DNA of 10,901 nucleotides from Microcaldota archaeon (lineage in GTDB: Archaea > Micrarchaeota > Micrarchaeia > Micrarchaeales > Micrarchaeaceae), in NCBI GenBank assembly GCA_021800135.1, contig JAJYZH010000012.1, positions 1 to 10,901 on the forward strand. The letters run 5' to 3'. Numbering within the stretch: position 1 is the first letter of the stretch; every line of letters begins with the position of its first letter. A program made the position numbers and the translations under genes. This document shows positions 1-7,200 of this stretch, piece by piece. The notes under the pieces were generated by a model that saw only the letters and a program-made list of their open reading frames with translations, had not been told where the DNA came from and did no database searches.

Positions 1-1
1 G

Positions 2-643
2 ATAAAGAATGTGAAGGCGACAGAAGACAAACTCGAATCGCTGAAGTCTGACCAGAAGATAAGCGACATATCGCTGCTGATCGCGGTATATCCGGGCGAG
101 ACCTCGCATGTCCAGAACCATCCCAGCAGGTATGAGGCCAGGTTGAGCGGGAAAGGTGTGAAGGAGAAGCTAGAATTCGCAGTCAAGGTGCTTGGGCAGG
201 AACTCAAGCCAGGAAGCGTGTTCAAGAACGGCCAGTACGTAGACGTTTTTGCAGTATCAAAGGGAAAGGGCTGGCAGGGCCCAGTCAAGCGTTTCGGAAT
301 ATCAAGGAACCTTCACAAGGCGACAGGAAAGTCAAGGCATGTGGGAACTCTCGGACCGATGGGCCTAGCGGAGGTGCTTTACACCGTCCCGAGGGCAGGG
401 CAAATGGGCTACCATTACAGGTTCGACCATAACAAGAGGCTGCTCAAGATAGGGGCAAAGGAAGATACAGACTCCATAAATGTAAATGGCGGGTTCAAGA
501 ACTACGGCGTTGTCAGAGGGGACTATCTCATCATAGACGGATCGGTTCCTGGACCTGCGAAGAGGATGGTAAGGGTAAGGCAATCGCTCTCGTATATAAA
601 CAGCACCCCGAAGGAACCTAAGATCACATACATATCGAAGTGA
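2..643 (+). CDS. rpl3: Large-subunit ribosomal protein uL3 (L3), 5' end outside window
   Basis: This is the C-terminal two thirds of archaeal uL3, a large-subunit protein that binds 23S rRNA and reaches towards the peptidyl transferase centre. About 213 residues are visible. Archaeal uL3 is usually about 330-350 residues, and the frame stays open to the left edge, so the GTG at 11 is an internal codon and not the start. Recognisable family segments, in order, are SHVQNHPSRYEA, the basic KGKGWQGPVKRFGI stretch, TVPRAGQMGYHYR, NGGFKNYGVVRGDY and GSVPGPAKRMVR near the end. The tip that normally reads GPWxP reads GPMGL here (codons 353-367; see findings). The gene is first in a co-directional ribosomal run and ends 5 bases before the ATG of uL4. 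The family call is certain. Only the N-terminus is unknown. Confidence 0.97.
   Translation: MKNVKATEDKLESLKSDQKISDISLLIAVYPGETSHVQNHPSRYEARLSGKGVKEKLEFAVKVLGQELKPGSVFKNGQYVDVFAVSKGKGWQGPVKRFGISRNLHKATGKSRHVGTLGPMGLAEVLYTVPRAGQMGYHYRFDHNKRLLKIGAKEDTDSINVNGGFKNYGVVRGDYLIIDGSVPGPAKRMVRVRQSLSYINSTPKEPKITYISK
640..643 (+). promoter_or_regulatory. GTGA ribosome binding site of uL4 overlapping the uL3 stop
   Basis: GTGA (a core of the archaeal GGTGAT signal) contains the uL3 stop TGA and ends five bases before ATG 649. It decides for ATG 649 over GTG 640 as the uL4 start. Confidence 0.45.
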
Positions 644-648
644 CAATC

Positions 649-1458
649 ATGCAGATTAACGTTTTGAAAATAGATGGAAACGTCAAAGAAAGCATAGCAG
701 CCCCGGAGGCGTTCTCAGAAGGCGTACGGCCCGACCTGATAAGGCGCGCTGTGCTCTCCGAGAGATCGGCGCAGCTCCAGCCCCAGGGCCATTCAGTCAT
801 GGCCGGAATACAGACTACGGCAGCATATTACGGCGCTTACGGCACATATAGGACCGGAAGGCACATAGGCAGGGCGATAAGGCCCAGGGAAAAGCTCGGT
901 GGCGGGGTGCAGGGTAAGGTAAGGAGAATACCTTCCGCAGTTAAGGGGAGGAGGGCGCATCCGCATATGATAGAGAAGACGCTCATCGAGAACATGAACA
1001 AGAGGGAGTATCAGAAGGCGATGAGGAGCGCTCTAGCCGCGACAGCCAACTCAGAATACCTGCATTATACCTTCTCAAAGAAGCTGGCACTGCCGATAAT
1101 AATATCAGACGATATAGAGAAGATAACGAAGACAAAAGAACTGGTAAACGTGATGAAGAGCATAGGCGTTACCGACTACCTGGATTCATGCAAGGGCGCC
1201 AAGAGGGTCAAGGCCGGAAGAAGGAGTAGCACAAGGAAGTATAAGAAATCAGCGGTATTCATAATGAGCAGCGACACGGTTCCTGCGGTAAAGGCGTCCA
1301 GGAACATAGCAGGCGCTGACGCGTGCGGGGTAAACTCGATTAAGGTCGAAATGCTCGCCCCGGGAGGAGTCCCTGGAAGGCTCGCGATAATCAGCGAATC
1401 GGCGTTCAAGAAGCTTGACGGCGCAATAGAGAGGGCGAAGCCTCCTCTCAGAAGGTGA
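649..1458 (+). CDS. rpl4: Large-subunit ribosomal protein uL4 (L4)
   Basis: This 269-residue protein matches archaeal/eukaryotic uL4, which binds 23S rRNA and lines the exit tunnel with a long loop. Visible family features are the N-terminal VLKIDG strand, RPDLIRRAV near residue 30, and the arginine/glycine-rich loop ending in KGRRAHPH near residues 100-110. A C-terminal Rossmann-like part follows, containing NIAGADACGVNSIKVEMLAPGG. The chosen ATG at 649 gives MQINVLKIDG, which aligns with the short N-terminus of relatives. A GTG at 640 would add MTI and overlap the uL3 stop. A GTGA ribosome binding site at 640-643, shared with that stop, is better placed for 649. The gene lies between uL3 and uL23 as in other archaea. 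Confidence 0.97.
   Translation: MQINVLKIDGNVKESIAAPEAFSEGVRPDLIRRAVLSERSAQLQPQGHSVMAGIQTTAAYYGAYGTYRTGRHIGRAIRPREKLGGGVQGKVRRIPSAVKGRRAHPHMIEKTLIENMNKREYQKAMRSALAATANSEYLHYTFSKKLALPIIISDDIEKITKTKELVNVMKSIGVTDYLDSCKGAKRVKAGRRSSTRKYKKSAVFIMSSDTVPAVKASRNIAGADACGVNSIKVEMLAPGGVPGRLAIISESAFKKLDGAIERAKPPLRR
1453..1457 (+). promoter_or_regulatory. GGTGA ribosome binding site of uL23 overlapping the uL4 stop
   Basis: GGTGA shares bases with the uL4 stop codon TGA (1456-1458) and lies six bases before ATG 1464. It supports that start over the GTG at 1455. Confidence 0.6.
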
Positions 1459-1463
1459 AAACA

Positions 1464-1715
1464 ATGGGAGTGCTTATGTATCCTATAGGGACCGAAAAAG
1501 CAATAAGCAAGATCGACAGGAACAACGAGATAGAATACATAGTGGCGCTTTCAGCAACAAAAGAAGCCATAAAAGGGGAGTTCGAAAAGCTCTTCGGAGT
1601 GAAAGTAGACGGAGTGCGCGTAATGAATACGTTTCAGAACAGGAAGAAGGCCGTGATTAAGCTCGCCAAGGATTTCAAGGCAAGCGATATCGCAGTGAAG
1701 CTCAAGCTTGTATGA
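1464..1715 (+). CDS. rpl23: Large-subunit ribosomal protein uL23 (L23)
   Basis: This 83-residue protein is uL23, which sits at the polypeptide exit site and serves as a docking point for SRP and other nascent-chain factors in all domains. The family signature is clear: YPIGTEKAI near the start, ATKEAIKGEFEKLFGVKV in the middle, then KKAVIKLAKDFKASDIAVKL at the end. The length matches archaeal L23 (about 80-86 residues). I chose ATG 1464 because a GGTGA motif at 1453-1457 lies six bases ahead of it. The in-frame GTG at 1455 overlaps the uL4 stop and would leave that motif inside the coding region. The gene is part of the ribosomal operon, 13 bases before uL2. Confidence 0.96.
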   Translation: MGVLMYPIGTEKAISKIDRNNEIEYIVALSATKEAIKGEFEKLFGVKVDGVRVMNTFQNRKKAVIKLAKDFKASDIAVKLKLV

Positions 1716-1728
1716 AGAAGTGTGAAGC

Positions 1729-2442
1729 ATGGGAAAGAAATTAAGGCAGCAAAGGAGGGGCAAAGGCTCAATAGCATACAGGAAGCTGCCCCATACGTTC
1801 GACGTTGAGGTCAGCTATGGCAATGTGACCAAGGCTGACAAGTTCGGCGAAGTGGTGGGAATATTCAACCACACGGGCCACAACGCGCCGATAATGGAAA
1901 TACTTTACGACGACTTCTCAAAGGGCGACATGCTGGCTCCTGAAGGCATAAAAATAGGCGACAAGATACATGTTGGAGCTGCGCCGTCATACATGCTTGG
2001 GAGCGTAATGAGGCTTAGGGATGTGCCCGAAGGAATGGCGATATACAATGTAGAGAAGCTGCCCGGGGACGGAGGCAAGTATGTGAAATCTGCAGGTGAA
2101 GCAGCTTACATATCCGCGCACATAAGCGGAATGACAACCATCGTGCTGCCTTCGAAGAATACCATAACGCTCAGCGATGAATGCATGGCGCAACTTGGCG
2201 TGGTGGCAGGCGGCGGAATAACAGAGCAGCCACTTGTAAAGGCGGGGAAGAGCTTCTATATAATGAAGCCAAGGAACAGAATATGGCCAAGAAACAGGGG
2301 AGTCCATATGAATGCAGTTGACCATCCTTTCGGAGGCAAGCAGCACCATAAGGGAAGGAGCAGCATGACCTCTAGGAACGCTCCGCCTGGAAGGAAGGTA
2401 GGAAACATAGCCGCAAGGCGCGTAGGAAGGAAGAAGAGATGA
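1729..2442 (+). CDS. rpl2: Large-subunit ribosomal protein uL2 (L2)
   Basis: This 237-residue protein is archaeal uL2, one of the most conserved rRNA-binding proteins, needed for subunit association and for the peptidyl transferase region. The N-terminus has the basic LRQQRRGKGS segment typical of archaeal L2. The middle carries IGDKIHVG and the GSVMRLRDVPEG motif. The C-terminus has RGVHMNAVDHPFGG, then SRNAPPGRKVGNIAARR and a basic tail. The length is normal for archaea (about 235-245). The stretch after DHPFGG reads KQHHKG, somewhat shorter in glycine than relatives, but the conserved histidine motif is intact. It starts 13 bases after the uL23 stop and is followed by uS19 after four bases, so co-translation is likely. 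Confidence 0.97.
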   Translation: MGKKLRQQRRGKGSIAYRKLPHTFDVEVSYGNVTKADKFGEVVGIFNHTGHNAPIMEILYDDFSKGDMLAPEGIKIGDKIHVGAAPSYMLGSVMRLRDVPEGMAIYNVEKLPGDGGKYVKSAGEAAYISAHISGMTTIVLPSKNTITLSDECMAQLGVVAGGGITEQPLVKAGKSFYIMKPRNRIWPRNRGVHMNAVDHPFGGKQHHKGRSSMTSRNAPPGRKVGNIAARRVGRKKR

Positions 2443-2446
2443 TTAT

Positions 2447-2839
2447 ATGCCGGAACGAGTAGTATTCAGGGGCAAGACAGCAAGCGAAGTGGAAGGCATT
2501 AACATGCAGGACTTCACCAAGCTGATAAAGGCAAGGGCGAGGAGGTACCTGAAGAAGAACTCGCTGCAGTACAGGAGCCTCAACGAGAAGGTTGAAAGGT
2601 ACAAGAAGGGCGGGATCGACAAGCCGATAAAGACTCAGACCAGGGAAGCCGTAATACTCCCTTCATGGATAAACATGAAATTCGAGGTTTACAACGGAAA
2701 GGAATTCATCCAGCTTGTGATTGCTCCAAACATGATAGGGCGAAGACTGGGCGAGTTCGTTTACACTACAAAGCGCGTACAGCACAGCGCCCCGGGAATC
2801 AGGGCAACAAGGGGAAGCAAGTTCCTGGCGCAGAAGTGA
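2447..2839 (+). CDS. rps19: Small-subunit ribosomal protein uS19 (S19)
   Basis: This 130-residue protein is archaeal uS19 (S15 in eukaryotes), a head protein of the small subunit near the A-site finger and the decoding side. The conserved C-terminal half is easily seen: TQTREAVILPSWI, then VYNGKEFIQLVIAPNMIGRRLGEF, then KRVQHSAPGIRATRGSKF. The N-terminal arm with KARARRYLKK is archaeal/eukaryotic in type. The start is ATG 2447, four bases after the uL2 stop. The order uL2-uS19-uL22 is the standard one. A second open frame within it (2665-2865) is only a shadow. Confidence 0.96.
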   Translation: MPERVVFRGKTASEVEGINMQDFTKLIKARARRYLKKNSLQYRSLNEKVERYKKGGIDKPIKTQTREAVILPSWINMKFEVYNGKEFIQLVIAPNMIGRRLGEFVYTTKRVQHSAPGIRATRGSKFLAQK

Positions 2840-2842
2840 TGA
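2836..2842 (+). promoter_or_regulatory. GTGATGA ribosome binding site of uL22 overlapping the uS19 stop
   Basis: GTGATGA includes the uS19 stop (2837-2839) and precedes ATG 2846 by three bases. GTGAT matches the complement of the archaeal 16S 3' end. Confidence 0.45.
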
Positions 2843-2845
2843 TAT

Positions 2846-3592
2846 ATGCAGAATTATTCGTATAACGGTAACAGAAACGGCACAGCATTCGCCCTTATGG
2901 AAAGCATCGACGCCAGCTATAAGGATCTTGGAGCCGTATGCGATTCCATAAGGTACAGGAGGGCTGTCAGCGCCCTTGCAGAGCTGGAGTCAATTGCTTC
3001 AGGAGAGAAAGCCGTGTACTACAGGAGAAACAACACCGGATTCGGCTCAAGGCATGAACTGGGGGGCAAAAAAGGAAGGTATCCGATAAAGGCGGCGAAA
3101 GTCATAAGGCGCGTCCTGATAAACGCGATGGCGAATGCAAAGAACAAAGGCTACATGAACGAAGAGATGATAGTCATACATGCAGCCGCAAACAAGAAGC
3201 AGATACTCAAAAGGGGGCCTGCAAAAGGCGTCCTTTACCTTGGCACAGGAATAACGGGCCATACCTACGGTTACTCCCCTGCAAGGAGGAGCAATCTGGA
3301 GTACGCAAGGGTGGAGATAGGCCTGGCGTCTGATACTGAATACAAGCCCAACGAGAGGGTAAAGCGCATAATAAACAGGCATGACAAGGAAGACGCAAAG
3401 CTGATCGAGAAGGCGCAGCCCGTGAAGGCGAAAAGACAGCCTGCAAAGCAGAAAGACAGCAAGGCAGGCAACACTGCGGCTATAAAGCCCCCTGCCCAGG
3501 AAAAGCGGCAGGCAGAAGCGAAAGAAAAGCCAAAGAATAATAATGTTGACAGTCAAAGCCCGAATAAGGAAGTGCCAGCGGCAAGCAAATGA
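2846..3592 (+). CDS. rpl22: Large-subunit ribosomal protein uL22 (L22) with long charged C-terminal tail
   Basis: Residues 1 to about 165 match archaeal uL22, which binds 23S rRNA and forms part of the exit tunnel through a beta hairpin. Seen are VCDSIRYRRAVSALAELESI near residues 31-50, GRYPIKAAKVIRRVLINAMANA near 78-97, and GHTYGYSPARRSN (138-150) for the tunnel hairpin. The protein is 248 residues, while archaeal L22 is usually about 150-160. The extra 80 or so residues are rich in K, A, P, Q and E (for example KAKRQPAKQKDSKAG, 194-208) with no hydrophobic core, so they are probably disordered and may bind RNA. The ATG at 2846 follows a GTGATGA motif that includes the uS19 stop. uS3 starts 18 bases later. 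Confidence 0.95.
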   Translation: MQNYSYNGNRNGTAFALMESIDASYKDLGAVCDSIRYRRAVSALAELESIASGEKAVYYRRNNTGFGSRHELGGKKGRYPIKAAKVIRRVLINAMANAKNKGYMNEEMIVIHAAANKKQILKRGPAKGVLYLGTGITGHTYGYSPARRSNLEYARVEIGLASDTEYKPNERVKRIINRHDKEDAKLIEKAQPVKAKRQPAKQKDSKAGNTAAIKPPAQEKRQAEAKEKPKNNNVDSQSPNKEVPAASK

Positions 3593-3601
3593 AATGATCA
3601 A

Positions 3602-3607
3602 AGTGGT
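3602..3607 (+). promoter_or_regulatory. Weak ribosome binding site before the TTG start of uS3
   Basis: AGTGGT ends three bases before TTG 3611. The match to the 16S 3' end is partial, but it is the only purine/GTG-rich signal at the right distance and fits the forced TTG start. Confidence 0.4.
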
Positions 3608-3610
3608 TTA

Positions 3611-4234
3611 TTGGCAGTAGAAGACAAATTTATCAACGACGCGATGATAAAGCTCAATGTATCCAAGTACCTTCAAGTCGCGCTTTCAAGAGCTGGCTTC
3701 TCCAGGGTCGAGATACAAAAGACCCCCGTAGTTACAAGGATAACGCTTTATCTCCTGTTCCCCGGAAGGGCCATAGGCCCAGGCGGGAGGACGATAAACG
3801 AGCTGACCGACACAATCAAGGAAAAGTTTAAGATTGACAACCCGCAGATAAGCGTCGTTGAGGTAAAGAACAAGATGCTGGAGCCAATGCTCGTGGCTAA
3901 GGAGATCGCAGAGAAGCTCGAAAGGAATCTGAATCCAAGAAGGATAATGCAGCAGATGCTAAAGAGCATAATAGAGAATGGCGCAATAGGCGTGGAGATA
4001 GTGCTGGCAGGGAAGCTGGCGGCAAAAGGGGCAAAGCACAAGACGATGAGAAAGAGCATAGGGTACATGCCCAAGGCGGGAGAGGTCACATCGCTTATAA
4101 ACGAGGCGCATCTGGCCGCTTATCCGAAGTATGGTGCGATAGGGATCAAGGTAAGGATCGCACCTCCAGGAACAGTATTTCCAGACAGGGCGGTTAAAAA
4201 GTTAGAAGTGCCAAAAGGAATACTCAACAGCTGA
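3611..4234 (+). CDS. rps3: Small-subunit ribosomal protein uS3 (S3), TTG start
   Basis: This 207-residue protein is archaeal uS3, which forms part of the mRNA entry tunnel. The N-terminal KH domain (type 2) has VEIQKTPVVTRITLYL followed by IGPGGRTINEL (GxxG loop at residues 56-59, with P where relatives often have a basic residue). The C-terminal domain has GAIGVEIVLAGKLAAKGAKHKT and ends with KVRIAPPGTVFPD. The frame has a stop at 3590-3592 and no ATG or GTG before the conserved region, so TTG at 3611 is the only plausible start. An AGTGGT motif at 3602-3607 lies just ahead. The gene is the last of the ribosomal run: archaeal uL29 would be expected next but is absent, and aglB follows 22 bases later. 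Confidence 0.96.
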   Translation: MAVEDKFINDAMIKLNVSKYLQVALSRAGFSRVEIQKTPVVTRITLYLLFPGRAIGPGGRTINELTDTIKEKFKIDNPQISVVEVKNKMLEPMLVAKEIAEKLERNLNPRRIMQQMLKSIIENGAIGVEIVLAGKLAAKGAKHKTMRKSIGYMPKAGEVTSLINEAHLAAYPKYGAIGIKVRIAPPGTVFPDRAVKKLEVPKGILNS

Positions 4235-4256
4235 TCTATCAGGATCCGGGATGTAA

Positions 4257-7200
4257 ATGAGTGTATTAGGTGCAATAGGCGTAATACTGATATCCTTCAT
4301 AACGCTCACTGCACCAGGTATTCTTTTCTCACTTGCGCTGCTTAAGAGGACCCACCTTCACATCTTCGAGATAATTGTAATAGGTTTCATATTCGGCCTT
4401 ATAGCGACTCCGACTCTCACATGGATGGAATCATACGCCATACCTTACGTGCACGCATTCTCGTTCTCTCTGACCTTATTCAATGCAAACGCCCTGGTTC
4501 TGACTCTGATAGGGCTTGCCCTATGCTACAAGGAAGGGGTATTCGAGGATTACGGCCTGATGAAGAAAAAGCACAAAGAGGAACGTGCGGAAGAGCAGGC
4601 AGTGCAGGAAACAGTAAAGGAAGAGCGCAAGAGCGAAAAAACGTATAACATGAAGCTGGTCTGGAGCGCCCTGCTTATCATAATGCTGCTGGCATTCTTC
4701 ATGAGGATCGCAAATCTCGGGGTGTCCCCGATTTTCTTCGAGTTCGACCCCTATTTCGACATGATGAGCGCCCACTCGATACTGACATTGGGCTATCAGT
4801 ACCTGAATGACACGTCCGCATGGCCCATAGTCCTGGCGGGAACAAACCACAGGATACAGCCCATTGTCCCATACCTTACGGCATACTGGTACGATCTAGC
4901 CAATGCGCTTCTCTACCACCACCCGTCATTCAGCACATCCCTCATGAGCTACGCAGGCAGCTTCTATCCCCCGATAGTGGCCGCGCTGCTCGCATTCTCG
5001 ATATTCATGCTGATTTACCACGAGTATGACCCGTATCTGGGGCTGATAGGGGCGACTTTCGTTGCCACAATGCCAACCCTGGTGACTACATTCATAGCAG
5101 GAGAACAGCTTGTAGAGCCGTGGGGCATATTCACCCTGTTCTTCTTCTTCGCTACTTACATGCTTGCAATAAAGAACATGAAGAGCGCAAGGTTTGCGAT
5201 TCTTGCAGGCATAGCGTTCGCCTCGACCTTCTTGGGCGCCCACTATTATACTGTAGACATAGGGGTGCTCGCATTATTCATAATCGTCCAGGCTTCGATA
5301 GACTTCCTGAAGGACAAACTCGACAAGGATTTCTTCAAGATGAACGCGATAGTGATAATCGTAATCGCCCTCTTCATGATATTCTATTATCCTTACGGGG
5401 CAAATTACGGGGGAGGGATACCTTCGGTATTCGGCCTGCCACTAGCTGTTGGGGCACCGCTCCTGGCCCTTGTATTCGCCGCGCTGCTCTACTACGGCCT
5501 GCCGTTCTTTTCTAAAAGGAAAATAATATTTAAGGATGCAGGTAGCAGGTCAAGGATATCCTGGCTGATCCTCATCCTTGTTATTGCGCTTATCTTTGCG
5601 GTCGCTACTCCATTGAGGCACACGATACACGACTATCTGAGTCTGAGTGCAAGATTCACTACGCCCTCGAGCGCGCTCTTCATGACAGTAGCGGAGTTCG
5701 AACCCAGCGGCGTCCTCTACAACTTCGGCGCCAGCGGCTTTGGGATTCTCTCTCCGCAAATTCTGGGCGCCCCGCTGCTTCTGTGGTTCGTTATAATAGC
5801 GGCTTTATTCCTGCTCGAGCTTAGCATACTTTACAAGAATGCAAAGACGGAGATCCTCTACATGGCGATAGCGATACCGCTTGTGATTGCAGGTATGATG
5901 GAAGTCAAGTACCTTCCGCACTTCGGCGTCGCATACATTATGCTCATGATGATACTGCTGGGGGAAATAATCTTCATGATAAAGCACAGGTTCAGGCCTG
6001 ATACAAAGGTGGCGGCCGCAACAATCATAGGCGGATTTGCAATAGGCATGCCCGCAGCCGCGATCCTCGGGCTTACGCTAGGCGGGATAGGGCTCGTATT
6101 GGGTATCGTAATAGGAGGCCTTCTCTTCGGAGCCATAGCGAAGAGCATTATGCACGGGAGGCCTGAAGAGAACCACGAGTCAATCCACGAACTCTCGCAG
6201 AAAGAGAAAACGGCAATCGCGATAGCATACGCAATAGGCCTGTTCTTCGTATCTACTGTGCTTGGCATCATATACCTACTGCTTCTGATCTTCTGGAAAA
6301 AGGACTACTACAATAAACCGTTATACTGGACGGCGCTTCTCTTCATTGCGGTATTAATCGGGGGCATAGCATTGTCCCACTCATTCATATTCGGCGAGAG
6401 CGCATCCTTACTATCATCTATAGGCTCCGCCATGATATACTACGGCGCCCATAGCGCCACTGCAGCATGCAGCTCCATAGCATCGTCCGGACTCAGCGTG
6501 GGTTACGGGATGCTATGCAACACAGTGCCGTCTTACTGGATCACCGCGGCCGCCTGGATGAGGCAGAACGTAGGGCCCAACGCCCCAAGGATACTCGCAT
6601 GGTGGGACTACGGCGACTGGATAAACTGGTTTGGGGGGAGCAACGCAGTGCTTAGGGGGGACAACGCAAAGCCGCTTGAAGACTACGCCACCGCGGCCAG
6701 CTTCGTCCTCGGGCCCCAGCTTAACTTCACCCCGTTACAGCTTGCCAACATGATGAATACCAACGAGACTAAGTATGTTGTCTTCTCGAACGGGTTGGTA
6801 CAGAAGTGGCAGGCGCTTGATTTCCTGGCATGCGTAGACATAAACGCTACATCGGAAGCGTACGCAAAGGCACAGGCGGCAGGTACCGGAACGCCATATG
6901 TGCTTGGTTCCTCTCCATGCGAAATCGCGCACGATCCGCAATTCGCCCTGGTGCCATATTACGCGCTGGTGCAGTCCAACATCACCCAAAGCCTGAACTA
7001 TTACTGCACTATCTCAAATTCAACGTCGCAATACATCAAATCCTATCTTGTAGTGGGCAGCAATTTGTCGAATCACACTGTATGCGTGAAGCCGAAATCT
7101 TCAACAAGCCCGCTCATAGAGGTCTATAACTCCTCAGGAAGCCAGATCAACGCCTACCTCAGTGCCTCCAACTACCTCGGGGTCGTCAATCTCGGAGGCG

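Noticed and set aside
3047..3601. 184-codon open frame on the - strand
   Set aside because: It lies wholly over uL22, has no recognisable domain, and its composition is the mirror of the lysine/alanine-rich tail on the other strand.
5120..5515. 131-codon + strand frame within aglB
   Set aside because: It is in another frame of a gene with clear motifs on both sides, and its residues are charge-rich without pattern.
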